This document shows positions 17,107 through 24,238 of a DNA stretch of 64,000 nt, in pieces. Position 1 is the first letter of the stretch; every line of letters begins with the position of its first letter. The notes under the pieces were generated by a model. The model saw nothing but the letters and a program-made list of their open reading frames with translations. It had not been told where the DNA came from and made no database searches. The stretch is from Mycobacterium sp. D16Q14 (GTDB lineage Bacteria > Actinomycetota > Actinomycetes > Mycobacteriales > Mycobacteriaceae): NCBI GenBank assembly GCA_002013415.1, contig MAEX01000023.1:1-64000 (forward strand), written 5' to 3'. Position numbers and translations under genes: made by a program.

Positions 17107-18006
17107 ATGGACACGGATATCGGAGCGGGATCACCGGCGGCCGAGGATTCGTCCGAGGCCGCGGACACCGCGCCGCTGCCAGTCTTCAACGCGCTGCCCG
17201 GGATGTCCGAACCCGGTCCGTTCGCTCCGTCGGAGCACGAGTTCGATCAGCCTCCGTTCATTGAGCAACCGGCATTCACGGAACCGCACCCACCTTTTGC
17301 AGAACCGGGCAATCAGTACGTGCAGTGGCCGAGCCACGAGACCTTCAACACCGCGCCGCCTACCGCCCCGGGACCTATCAAGCCGACGACTCCGGTCGAT
17401 TTCTCGTCCTGGGAAGACAAGCCTCAAAGAAGCAAGCGGCCGTTGGTGATTGGTGGCGCGGCGCTGGCGGCTGTGGTTGTTGTTATCGGTGGTGTGGTCG
17501 CGGCATTCGCAGGCAGTGGCGGCGATGCCGCGCCCGCCGAACCGAGCGCGGCCCCAACGACAACGGTGTCCCGCAGGGACTCCGATGCGGAGACGCGCCT
17601 GCTCTCTATGATTCCGACGGGCTACGGGGTGTCGGCCTGCAAGGCCGTTGAACCCGCGAATGAGGCAGTGGCACAAGTCAAGTGCGGGCGCAGTGACGAT
17701 CCAGACGGGCCAGTTGAGGCGAGCTACTCACTGGTGAAGGACAAGTCCGTGCTCGCGGCCGGGTTGAGTCGTCTAACGAAGCGGAACGCGGTGGTCGTAT
17801 GTCCCGGCCGGATCCAGTCGCCGGGACCATGGCGTCGCAATGCCACGCCGGATCAAGTGAGCGGTACGGTGTTCTGCGGTAGCAATCAGGGACACCCGGT
17901 GGTCGGCTGGACCGATGAGGAACGGCTTTTGCTCAGCGAGACGCGTTCGGGTGTGGCCGGTCCGACTCTCGACCAGTTGTACGCCTGGTGGTCTTCGCAC
18001 TCATAA
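17107..18006 (+). CDS. Membrane-anchored protein with extracytoplasmic domain
   Basis: A 299-aa protein. Residues 1-110 are cytoplasmic, acidic and Pro-rich (low complexity). Residues about 113-136 form one transmembrane helix (LVIGGAALAAVVVVIGGVVA). A Pro/Thr linker follows, then an outside domain with four cysteines (SACKAV, VKCGRS, VVCPGR, VFCGSN). The layout recalls sensor-type proteins such as those fused to mycobacterial Ser/Thr kinases, but no kinase is present here. Function unknown. GGGGGTAG precedes ATG 17107. Confidence 0.7.
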   Translation: MDTDIGAGSPAAEDSSEAADTAPLPVFNALPGMSEPGPFAPSEHEFDQPPFIEQPAFTEPHPPFAEPGNQYVQWPSHETFNTAPPTAPGPIKPTTPVDFSSWEDKPQRSKRPLVIGGAALAAVVVVIGGVVAAFAGSGGDAAPAEPSAAPTTTVSRRDSDAETRLLSMIPTGYGVSACKAVEPANEAVAQVKCGRSDDPDGPVEASYSLVKDKSVLAAGLSRLTKRNAVVVCPGRIQSPGPWRRNATPDQVSGTVFCGSNQGHPVVGWTDEERLLLSETRSGVAGPTLDQLYAWWSSHS

Positions 18007-18011
18007 CAGAA

Positions 18012-18040
18012 ACCGCCGGCCGCGCGAGGCGGCCGGCGGT
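18012..18040. terminator. Bidirectional hairpin between convergent genes
   Basis: Perfect 12-bp arms ACCGCCGGCCGC/GCGGCCGGCGGT with a five-base loop. It lies between the ends of two convergent genes and has no long T-run on either side, as is common for mycobacterial terminators. Confidence 0.65.
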
Positions 18041-18058
18041 CAATGCCGAAACGATTAT

Positions 18059-18988
18059 CTAGCCCTCGGTGGAAACCGGAGTGCCCTGACTGCCTGCTGC
18101 GCGCTGGCCATGCGGGGTGCTCTCCGAGGCCGGAACAGCGGGAACCGCGGCCACCGGCGGGGTGACGGTCTGCGGAGCGCCTTCGGCACCGGGCGCCGCG
18201 GGAGCCGGTGAGGCAGGTGCGGGCGATGCGGGAGCCGGGGAAGCAGGCACCGCGGTGTTGTTCAACGGCGTGCCCTCGGCCGCGGGTACCGGGGTGGCAG
18301 GTGTCGGACCCGGGGTCGCGGTCACCGGTGCCACCGTCGGGGTCGGAGTCGCAGCGGGCTGCTGCTCGTCTACCGGCGTGCCCTGACTGCCGGCGGGCAG
18401 CGGGGTGCCCTGGCTTCCCGCGGGAACAGCGGCAGGCGCCGGGGAAGTAGTGGGCGCGGCGCTGGTGGCCGGTGCGGGGTTGGTGCCATGCGACTGGCTC
18501 GAACCGCCCGAACGCGGTGCCGCGGCCACGGGAGCGGCCTTCCAGGTGAGCAGATCCTCGTCACCGGAGGTGTACGTCACCGTCTCGGGGGCCGAGCCGG
18601 TCACGTCGAAGTAGATCTTGCCGCTGGTCTTTTCGCCCTGCGACAGGGTCCCCGGGTTCACGCCCTGCTCGGTGGGCACGCCGTACAGCACGCGGTAGGT
18701 CTCGCCGTCCTTGGCCTTCGCGTTGAAGTTGGCGACGATCGGGATGACGCTGCCCTGGATGGCCTCGTCGGTGGCAGTGGCTTCCCATAACGTGCCTTTG
18801 GCCTGGTAGGGCAGCTGGTCGGCACTAACCTTGAGATCGCTGACGGTCCAGGCCTGGACCACGTCGCCATTGGTGAGGCGACCCTGCTGGCCGAGAGTGG
18901 TATCGGCTCCGGCGGTTGGCATCAGGGCCAGGCCGGCCGCCGCTGCGGCGGCCGCCACGGCGGCGGTGATGGGCACATTGATCTTCAC
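18059..18988 (-). CDS. MPT63-like secreted antigen with long Pro/Ala-rich tail
   Basis: A 309-aa exported protein. GTG 18988 is chosen because AAGGAG precedes it and a clean signal peptide (to about residue 30, ending TAGAD) follows; the frame runs open much further upstream without coding character. Residues about 32-155 match the MPT63/DUF1942 immunoglobulin-like fold: QAWTVSDLKVSADQLPY, GTLWEATATDEAIQGSV, GKIYFDVTG and the end DLLTWK. The last 150 residues are Pro/Ala/Thr-rich with four GSQGTP units, absent from M. tuberculosis MPT63. MPT63 function is unknown; a surface or immunogenic role is inferred. Confidence 0.85.
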   Translation of the reverse strand: MKINVPITAAVAAAAAAAGLALMPTAGADTTLGQQGRLTNGDVVQAWTVSDLKVSADQLPYQAKGTLWEATATDEAIQGSVIPIVANFNAKAKDGETYRVLYGVPTEQGVNPGTLSQGEKTSGKIYFDVTGSAPETVTYTSGDEDLLTWKAAPVAAAPRSGGSSQSHGTNPAPATSAAPTTSPAPAAVPAGSQGTPLPAGSQGTPVDEQQPAATPTPTVAPVTATPGPTPATPVPAAEGTPLNNTAVPASPAPASPAPASPAPAAPGAEGAPQTVTPPVAAVPAVPASESTPHGQRAAGSQGTPVSTEG

Positions 18989-19105
18989 GATGAGTCTCCT
19001 TGACGTCCGGAATGCTCCCCCCAGCGGGGACGGTCTGTCGTAAAAATAACAGGTCTGGGTGCACCATCGTCGCCCGAAGTACACGATTGCCATACGGTTA
19101 AGAAC

Positions 19106-20101
19106 ATGACGGTTGATTTCACCGGTCACCAGGGGGCCGCGCCGGAGCCAGACGATTGGCCACCCGACGCACGCACGTTCACCATCCGCGCGGCGGCGGA
19201 CGATGCCGCGCCGAGCCTGGCTGCTGAACTGCCGATTACCGCAACAGAACTCGGCATGTTGGACGGAGATGCCAACCACCCAGTGCAGTTCTGCAGCGTG
19301 CTGCTGGAACCGCCCGTCAAACACCGGTTCGATACCTCGGATGCCGCCCGGTACGAGCGTGAGTATTGCGACCGGGACGATGATGGCGAGTTCTTCATGG
19401 TGCATGTCGCGCTGCTGGGGCCACGCCGCCCCGGCGTTTCCCTGGCACCCGGCGCCCGCGACGTCCTCGTCGATATCGCCTATGTGGTCGATTTGTCGCT
19501 GGAAGAAGACGGAGTGCTCAACCCAGCCAAGGTGGACTGGGCGGGTGGGGCGATCGTCGATGTCGACGGAGAGGTGCCGGCCGAGCAGGCAACCCAGGGG
19601 ACTGCGGATGAGCCGGCCAACGCCGAGGCCGCATCGCCGGCCGGTCCGGCGGTGGCAGTGCCCGAGCCGGGCAGCCCGGGGAGTTCGGAGTGGATCCGCG
19701 AGCAGCTCGACGTTCGTATCGCGGTGCTGAGCCGTCTGGCTGGGGAAGTTGCGATCTCCGAAGTACCGGTGCCCACCGAGCTGGCCAAGGGTGAACGGCA
19801 CTCCAATATCGCTCCGCAATATGTGCTTGACGGACCGCAGTTCTGGTACCACACGCGTGACCCGAAAACGGGTTTCGTATGGAAGACCACGACCAACCCG
19901 AATGAGCTGATCTATTGGTGCATCGACGATGTGGCCAGAGGGTTGGCATGGCGGTGGACGCAGCAGGCGGCCACCTACAAGACGATGCCGCCCGCCACGG
20001 CACAGCGCACGCTGTGGGCGCCGTACTGGCAGCTGCTCATGAACGCCCTCGACACCAAATGGGGTGCCATCACGGGCCGTAACATTCGCGGCCTGCTGTG
20101 A
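19106..20101 (+). CDS. Conserved hypothetical protein, two-module
   Basis: A 331-aa soluble protein without signal peptide. Residues about 20-150 are beta-rich and acidic. A Pro/Ala/Glu linker (about 155-200) follows, then a C-terminal module rich in Trp and aromatics (PQFWYHTRDPKTGFVWKTT, LAWRWTQQAATYKTMP). I do not recognise either module. It is divergent from the MPT63-like gene and convergent with cyanase. The aromatic C-terminal part recalls small immunity-type proteins of polymorphic toxin systems, but this is only an impression. Confidence 0.6.
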   Translation: MTVDFTGHQGAAPEPDDWPPDARTFTIRAAADDAAPSLAAELPITATELGMLDGDANHPVQFCSVLLEPPVKHRFDTSDAARYEREYCDRDDDGEFFMVHVALLGPRRPGVSLAPGARDVLVDIAYVVDLSLEEDGVLNPAKVDWAGGAIVDVDGEVPAEQATQGTADEPANAEAASPAGPAVAVPEPGSPGSSEWIREQLDVRIAVLSRLAGEVAISEVPVPTELAKGERHSNIAPQYVLDGPQFWYHTRDPKTGFVWKTTTNPNELIYWCIDDVARGLAWRWTQQAATYKTMPPATAQRTLWAPYWQLLMNALDTKWGAITGRNIRGLL

Positions 20102-20105
20102 GCGA

Positions 20106-20546
20106 TCACCAGCGGTAGTCGAGAAACTTCCCGTCGAAGGTCAGCACCACGCGGTCGCCATCCGGGTCGGGGCGGCGGGCGACATCGACTTTGAAGTTGA
20201 TGGCGCTCATGATGCCGTCGCCGAATTCCTCGTGGATGGCTTCCTTGATTGCCGGGCCGTAGACGCTCAGCGCCTCGTACAGCCGGTAGATCGTCGGGTC
20301 AGATGGCGCGCCGCCGTCCAGCGTGCCGCGATACGGCTGGCTGCGCAGCGCGGTGGTGACCTCTGGCTCCAGGTCGAGAAGCTCGGCCAGCTTCGCGGCC
20401 TTTGCTTCGGGCACGGGATGCTGGCCTTGCAGCGCGGCAATAGTCCAAATCAGCGGTGAGTCAATCGCTTCCGCGATCTCCTGCCACGTCAGGTTCTTCT
20501 CGATGCGGCGGGCGGTGATCAGTTCGGCGGCTTCGTCCTTGGTCAT
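20106..20546 (-). CDS. cynS: Cyanate hydratase (cyanase)
   Basis: A 146-aa cytosolic enzyme that converts cyanate and bicarbonate to carbamate (then ammonia) and CO2. It has the N-terminal helix-turn-helix-like domain and C-terminal catalytic domain of CynS. YRLYE contains the Arg and Glu, and FGDGIMSAINF the Ser, of the conserved Arg-Glu-Ser active site. Length is near the E. coli enzyme (156 aa). ATG 20546 is chosen over an upstream TTG (20558). There is no cynT or cynX beside it, so it acts as a lone detoxification or nitrogen-scavenging gene. Confidence 0.92.
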   Translation of the reverse strand: MTKDEAAELITARRIEKNLTWQEIAEAIDSPLIWTIAALQGQHPVPEAKAAKLAELLDLEPEVTTALRSQPYRGTLDGGAPSDPTIYRLYEALSVYGPAIKEAIHEEFGDGIMSAINFKVDVARRPDPDGDRVVLTFDGKFLDYRW

Positions 20547-20582
20547 GACGTCAGACAAACAGACGCCTACCGCATGCGCAAA

Positions 20583-20711
20583 CTAGCGCTGCCACATGCC
20601 TTTCTGGCTATCGCGTTGGTAGTAGTTCATCGAGTTCTCCCCGCTCGCCGTCCAGAGCATGGCTACGGTGACGAGCGTTATCGCGATGAGCATGGTTGTG
20701 TCCGTCCACAT
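20583..20711 (-). CDS. 42-residue single-helix membrane protein
   Basis: ATG 20711 is preceded by AGGAGG five bases upstream, the strongest ribosome binding site in this part of the window. The product begins MWTDTTMLIAITLVTVAMLW, one transmembrane helix, followed by a short polar tail ending KGMWQR. The longer frame upstream of the ATG has no coding character. No known family; it sits between cyanase and the OhrR-like regulator. Confidence 0.6.
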   Translation of the reverse strand: MWTDTTMLIAITLVTVAMLWTASGENSMNYYQRDSQKGMWQR

Positions 20712-20812
20712 GATGACCTCCTGGTATATCGATCGGTCTACCTCTGATTGCAGCACGCAAACCGGTCGGTGTACAGGGATGTGTGGCAGACGCCACACGG
20801 CGCTCTTCCGGA

Positions 20813-21307
20813 CTACCCGGTGTCCAAGGCGCCGGCGGCGAGTGCGGCGCTATTGATCCTGGTCAGCACCGCATGTAGGTGCTCAAGTTCGGCGAGATCG
20901 ACCCCGAGACGTTCCACCACGGCCGCGGGGACCTTGAGTGCCTCATCGCGCAGCGCGGCGCCCTGTGTGGTGAGGGTGACGTGGGTGGTGCGCTCGTCGG
21001 CAACGCTGCGCGGACGAGTGATGAGCCCCAATGTCTCGAGCCGCTTGAGCATGGGGGAGATGGTCGCCGAATCTGTTTGCAAGAGGGCCGCTATCTGCTT
21101 GACGGACAAGGCCTCCCGCGCGCCCTCGCCCCCGCTCTTGGCGTGATCCCAGAGTGCCAACATCACCAGATACTGGGGGTGGGTGATCCCGAGCGGCGCG
21201 AGCAGCGGCCGGTAGACGGCGAGCACCGCGCGATTGGTGACGGCCAGCGCGAAGCACACCTGTCGCTCCAGGGCCAGCGGGTCTACGTCGGGTGAGACTG
21301 CGGTCAT
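20813..21307 (-). CDS. MarR-family regulator, OhrR-like
   Basis: A 164-aa regulator. LERQVCFALAVTNRAVLAVYRPLL near the N-terminus matches the OhrR pattern, including the single reactive cysteine position (C near residue 18), followed by GITHPQYLVMLALW. VKQIAALLQTDSATISPMLKRLETLGL is the recognition helix and RSVADERTTHVTLT the wing. OhrR proteins sense organic hydroperoxides by cysteine oxidation. There is no ohr gene beside it; the divergent neighbour is a DUF5313 protein. Starts at ATG 21307, not the upstream TTG. Two matching operators lie just upstream. Confidence 0.8.
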   Translation of the reverse strand: MTAVSPDVDPLALERQVCFALAVTNRAVLAVYRPLLAPLGITHPQYLVMLALWDHAKSGGEGAREALSVKQIAALLQTDSATISPMLKRLETLGLITRPRSVADERTTHVTLTTQGAALRDEALKVPAAVVERLGVDLAELEHLHAVLTRINSAALAAGALDTG

Positions 21308-21318
21308 TCTCAACTATC

Positions 21319-21348
21319 CTAATCATTAGTTAGTGCACTAATTATTAG
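21319..21348. promoter_or_regulatory. Twin MarR operators
   Basis: Two perfect 11-bp palindromes, CTAATCATTAG (21319-21329) and CTAATTATTAG (21338-21348), are spaced 19 bases centre to centre, about two helical turns, so two dimers could bind the same face. The joint between them forms a further palindrome TTAGTGCACTAA (21330-21341). They fill the 55-base gap between the divergent MarR and DUF5313 starts. Confidence 0.7.
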
Positions 21349-21362
21349 TCTACAATTTAGTT

Positions 21363-21773
21363 ATGGCCGCCGATCGTCCGAATCTTCTTCAGTACATCGC
21401 CTACTGCTACGGGCGCCGTCTGCCTGACTCGATGAAGGACTGGGTCGCCCATGATCTGGCGGGCAAGGGTGCGGTGCGCCGGCACATTCTGCGCTGTGCG
21501 ATTCCGCCTCTGTTCATCCTCGCGCCGTTCTGGCTGTTGCCCGCCTCGCTATACGTCCACATGGAAATGACGGTGCCCATCTACGTGTGGGTGCTGATCA
21601 TGGCGCACGCCCTCAACAAGGTGTGGCGCCGTCACCGGCTTGTGCAGCATGATCTGGATCCGGGCCTGGTCGATGTGCTCAAGCGTCAGAAGGACGCGTG
21701 GATTCACGAGGACTATGCGCGGCGATTCGGACCGCGTTCGGGTGATGGCTACTCGAGCAGCGGGCCTATCTAG
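21363..21773 (+). CDS. DUF5313 membrane protein
   Basis: A 136-aa actinobacterial protein of unknown function. LLQYIAYCYGRRLPDSMKDW at the start and the YARRFG motif near the end are the family hallmarks, with two hydrophobic helices between residues about 48 and 85 (IPPLFILAPFWLLPASLYV, then VPIYVWVLIMAHAL). It lies directly beyond the twin MarR operators and is probably controlled by the OhrR-like repressor. Confidence 0.75.
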   Translation: MAADRPNLLQYIAYCYGRRLPDSMKDWVAHDLAGKGAVRRHILRCAIPPLFILAPFWLLPASLYVHMEMTVPIYVWVLIMAHALNKVWRRHRLVQHDLDPGLVDVLKRQKDAWIHEDYARRFGPRSGDGYSSSGPI

Positions 21774-21827
21774 CGGTTCGCGCTGTGAAGTATCCGGGTG
21801 TTCGGTGGGTCTGTCAGCGGCGCTGAG

Positions 21828-22070
21828 TCAGTCCCAGTCGCCGTGCTTCCAGTGGCCCTTGCCCCAGCCGTTGCCGTGGCCGCCGCGCCAACCGCGATCC
21901 CAGTTGCCGTCCGCGCATACGGTCACTCGCGGGTAGGTGTCCACCGAGCCGCAAATGTCTGGATCGGCCTTTGCCGGGGCTGCGGAGGCGATACCGCCAA
22001 CGAACAAACCACTAGCAACGACTCCAATTGCCAGCCCAAATCGACTGGCCGAAGGCAGGATTCGTTTCAT
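21828..22070 (-). CDS. Small exported Trp/Gly/His-rich protein
   Basis: An 80-aa protein. The signal peptide spans about residues 1-33 (hydrophobic AIGVVASGLFVGGIASA, cleavage near AKADP). The mature part has two cysteines (DICGSVD, VTVCADG), then a tail rich in Trp, Gly, His and Lys (GHGNGWGKGHWKHGDW). The tail could bind metal or the cell wall. ATG 22070 has only a weak ribosome binding site. It follows mntH on the same strand, 26 bases apart. Confidence 0.6.
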   Translation of the reverse strand: MKRILPSASRFGLAIGVVASGLFVGGIASAAPAKADPDICGSVDTYPRVTVCADGNWDRGWRGGHGNGWGKGHWKHGDWD

Positions 22071-22096
22071 AACCCACAGCCTACTCCCAGGCAAAA

Positions 22097-23326
22097 CTAG
22101 TTTGCAAGGGTAAGGAAAACTAGCACCGCGTTCAGCAGTGTGATGAGTGCGGCGATGATCCAGCCCAGCATTGTCGTCACGCGGTGGTTGACATCGGTGC
22201 CCATCAGCCCTCGATCGCTGGTCAGCCGGATGAGGGGTATGAGGGCGAAGGGGATGCCGAACGACAGCACCACCTGCGATACGACAAGTGCCCGGGTGGG
22301 GTCGATGCCGACTGCGAGGATCGCCAGCGCAGGTAGCAGGGTGATGAGCCGCCGCGTCACGATGGGGATGGAGCGGCGCAAGAGTCCTTGCATGATCATC
22401 GCGCCGGCATAGGCACCGACCGAGGACGAGGCGAGCCCGGATGCCAGCAGGCCGATTGCGAACAACAGAGCCACGGTGGGGCCCAGGCTGTCGCGTACAG
22501 CGGCATGGGCACCTTCGATGGTGTCGACGCCGTCGCGACCCTGCAGATTCGTGGCTGCCACCAGCAGCATGGCCATGTTGACGGCGCCGGCGAACAGCAT
22601 CGCCAGGCTCACGTCCCAGCGGGTAACGCGCAGCAGCCTGCGTCGCGGCTCGCCCTTTTCCGGATTCCCGTGCCGGTCCCGGGCCAGGCCGGAGTGCAGG
22701 TAGACCGCATGCGGCATGACCGTGGCACCTAGCATTGCCGTCGCCAGCATCAGGCTTTCGGCGCCCTGGAAGCGTGGGATCAGTCCCGCGGCCGTCGCGG
22801 CCAGTGGCGGCGGTTCCACCACGACACTGGCGAGGAATCCGATCGCGATGATGGCCAGTAGTGCGGAGATCACATATTCGAAAGAACGTTGTCCGCGGCG
22901 ATCCTGTACGGCAAGTAGCACCATCGAGACGATTCCGGTGATGACACCGCCGATGAGCAGCGGCAGGTCGAACAGCAGATACAGTGCGATGGCCCCGCCC
23001 ACAACCTCGGCCAAATCTGTTGCCATGGCAACCAATTCGGCCTGTAGCCAGAACGCGATTCGGGTGGGCCGTGACATGCGATCGCCGACGGCCTCCGGCA
23101 GTGACCGCCCAGTGACGAGGCCGAGTTTCGCCGAGAGGTACTGCACCAGCCCGGCCATCACGTTGGCGGTGACGATCACCCACACCAGCAGGAAGCCGTA
23201 CTTGGCGCCGGCGCTGACATTCGAGGCGACGTTCCCAGGGTCGACATAGGCAATGGCTGCGACGAAGGCGGGCCCGAGTAGCGAGAACCCGCGCACCGGT
23301 CGCGCTTGCTTTTGCCGCTCGAGCAC
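22097..23326 (-). CDS. mntH: NRAMP-family Mn(II)/Fe(II) transporter
   Basis: A 409-aa proton-coupled divalent metal importer of the cytoplasmic membrane. The TM1 motif AYVDPGNVASN (DPGN) and TM6 motif MLGATVMPHAVYLHS (MPH) are the metal-binding signatures of NRAMP proteins; 11 helices are predicted. Starts at GTG 23326 with AGGAGG six bases before it. An AAAGTT/AACTTT dyad upstream suggests control by an MntR- or DtxR-like repressor. Confidence 0.92.
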   Translation of the reverse strand: MLERQKQARPVRGFSLLGPAFVAAIAYVDPGNVASNVSAGAKYGFLLVWVIVTANVMAGLVQYLSAKLGLVTGRSLPEAVGDRMSRPTRIAFWLQAELVAMATDLAEVVGGAIALYLLFDLPLLIGGVITGIVSMVLLAVQDRRGQRSFEYVISALLAIIAIGFLASVVVEPPPLAATAAGLIPRFQGAESLMLATAMLGATVMPHAVYLHSGLARDRHGNPEKGEPRRRLLRVTRWDVSLAMLFAGAVNMAMLLVAATNLQGRDGVDTIEGAHAAVRDSLGPTVALLFAIGLLASGLASSSVGAYAGAMIMQGLLRRSIPIVTRRLITLLPALAILAVGIDPTRALVVSQVVLSFGIPFALIPLIRLTSDRGLMGTDVNHRVTTMLGWIIAALITLLNAVLVFLTLAN

Positions 23327-23359
23327 CCACGCCTCCTGATTTCAAGTACACCGAATAGA

Positions 23360-23382
23360 AAAGTTAGAGTACCCGAAACTTT
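23360..23382 (-). promoter_or_regulatory. Dyad upstream of mntH, possible MntR-type site
   Basis: AAAGTT (23360-23365) and AACTTT (23377-23382) form an inverted repeat with an 11-base spacer, 34 bases upstream of the mntH start. The AT-rich stretch around it contrasts with its surroundings. Assignment to MntR is inferred from the target gene only. Confidence 0.4.
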
Positions 23383-23393
23383 GGGATGCGGCG

Positions 23394-23414
23394 AGGCCCC
23401 TTCCCGCGGGGCCT
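23394..23414 (-). terminator. Terminator hairpin downstream of ku
   Basis: Perfect arms AGGCCCC/GGGGCCT with a seven-base loop, beginning 14 bases beyond the ku stop codon. The T-run is short, so it is probably an intrinsic terminator of the weak mycobacterial type. Confidence 0.5.
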
Positions 23415-23428
23415 GCGGTGTCCGGTGG

Positions 23429-24238
23429 CTAGTTGGTGCTGGCCTTCGCCGCCTGACGTTTCTTGACGCTCGCCTCGAGCTTGGCCAGCAGGTCCGAGAC
23501 ATCGGTAGCGTCGAGTTCGGTGGGCGCCTCTTCCTTGGTGAACGCCTCGCCACCTTCAAGCTTCGCCTCGACCATCTCCAGCAGCTGCGACTGGTATGTG
23601 TCGTTATACCGGCTCGGATCAAAATCGTCGGCCATCGACTCCACCACCTGACCAGCCATCGACAGTTCGGCCGGTTTGATCTTCACGTCCTGGTCCAGCA
23701 CCGGAAAGTCGGGTTCACGAATCTCGTCGGGCCAAAGCAGCGTGTGGATGATCATCACCTGACGCGTGCCGAAGTCCTTGACCCGCAAGGCCGCGAGCCG
23801 TGTCTTGTTACGCAGCGCGAAATGCACGATCGCTACCCGATCGGTCTTCGCGAGTGTCTGTGCCAGCAGCACATACGATTTCGACGACTTGCTATCCGGC
23901 TCCAGGTAGTAACTCTTGTCGTACATCAGCGGGTCGAGTTCGGCGGCGGGAATGAACTCCAGCACCTCGATCTCGCGGCTGGACTCGGCGGGCAGGCTCG
24001 CGAGATCCTCATCGGTGATGACGACGGTGCGGCCGTCCTCGGCCTCGTAGGCCTTGTTGATGTCCCGGAACTCGACGATCTCACCGCATTCTTCGCAGGT
24101 GCGTTTGTAGCGGATCCGCCCGTTGTCCTTGTTGTGGACCTGATGGAACTTGAGGTCGTGATCCTCGGTCGCGCTGTATACCTTGACAGGGACGTTCACC
24201 AGCCCGAAGGCGAGGGAGCCCTTCCAGATGGAACGCAT
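23429..24238 (-). CDS. ku: Non-homologous end-joining protein Ku
   Basis: A 269-aa DNA-end binding protein that forms a homodimeric ring and recruits LigD. The chain starts MRSIWKGSLAFGLVNVPVKVY, a hallmark of bacterial Ku, and keeps YKRTCEECGEIV and YDKSYYLEPD; a Lys/Ala-rich C-terminal tail follows. ATG 24238 is chosen because all upstream sequence lacks homology to Ku. It is divergent from ligD, and the two start regions overlap by 11 bases. The pair matches Rv0937c/Rv0938. Confidence 0.95.
   Translation of the reverse strand: MRSIWKGSLAFGLVNVPVKVYSATEDHDLKFHQVHNKDNGRIRYKRTCEECGEIVEFRDINKAYEAEDGRTVVITDEDLASLPAESSREIEVLEFIPAAELDPLMYDKSYYLEPDSKSSKSYVLLAQTLAKTDRVAIVHFALRNKTRLAALRVKDFGTRQVMIIHTLLWPDEIREPDFPVLDQDVKIKPAELSMAGQVVESMADDFDPSRYNDTYQSQLLEMVEAKLEGGEAFTKEEAPTELDATDVSDLLAKLEASVKKRQAAKASTN

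Noticed and set aside
18989..19852. Upstream extension of the MPT63-like frame
   Set aside because: A signal peptide with good ribosome binding site starts at 18988; the upstream part is antisense to the 19106 gene.
22071..23351. Upstream extension of the small exported protein frame
   Set aside because: It overlaps mntH in another frame; the signal peptide starts at 22070.
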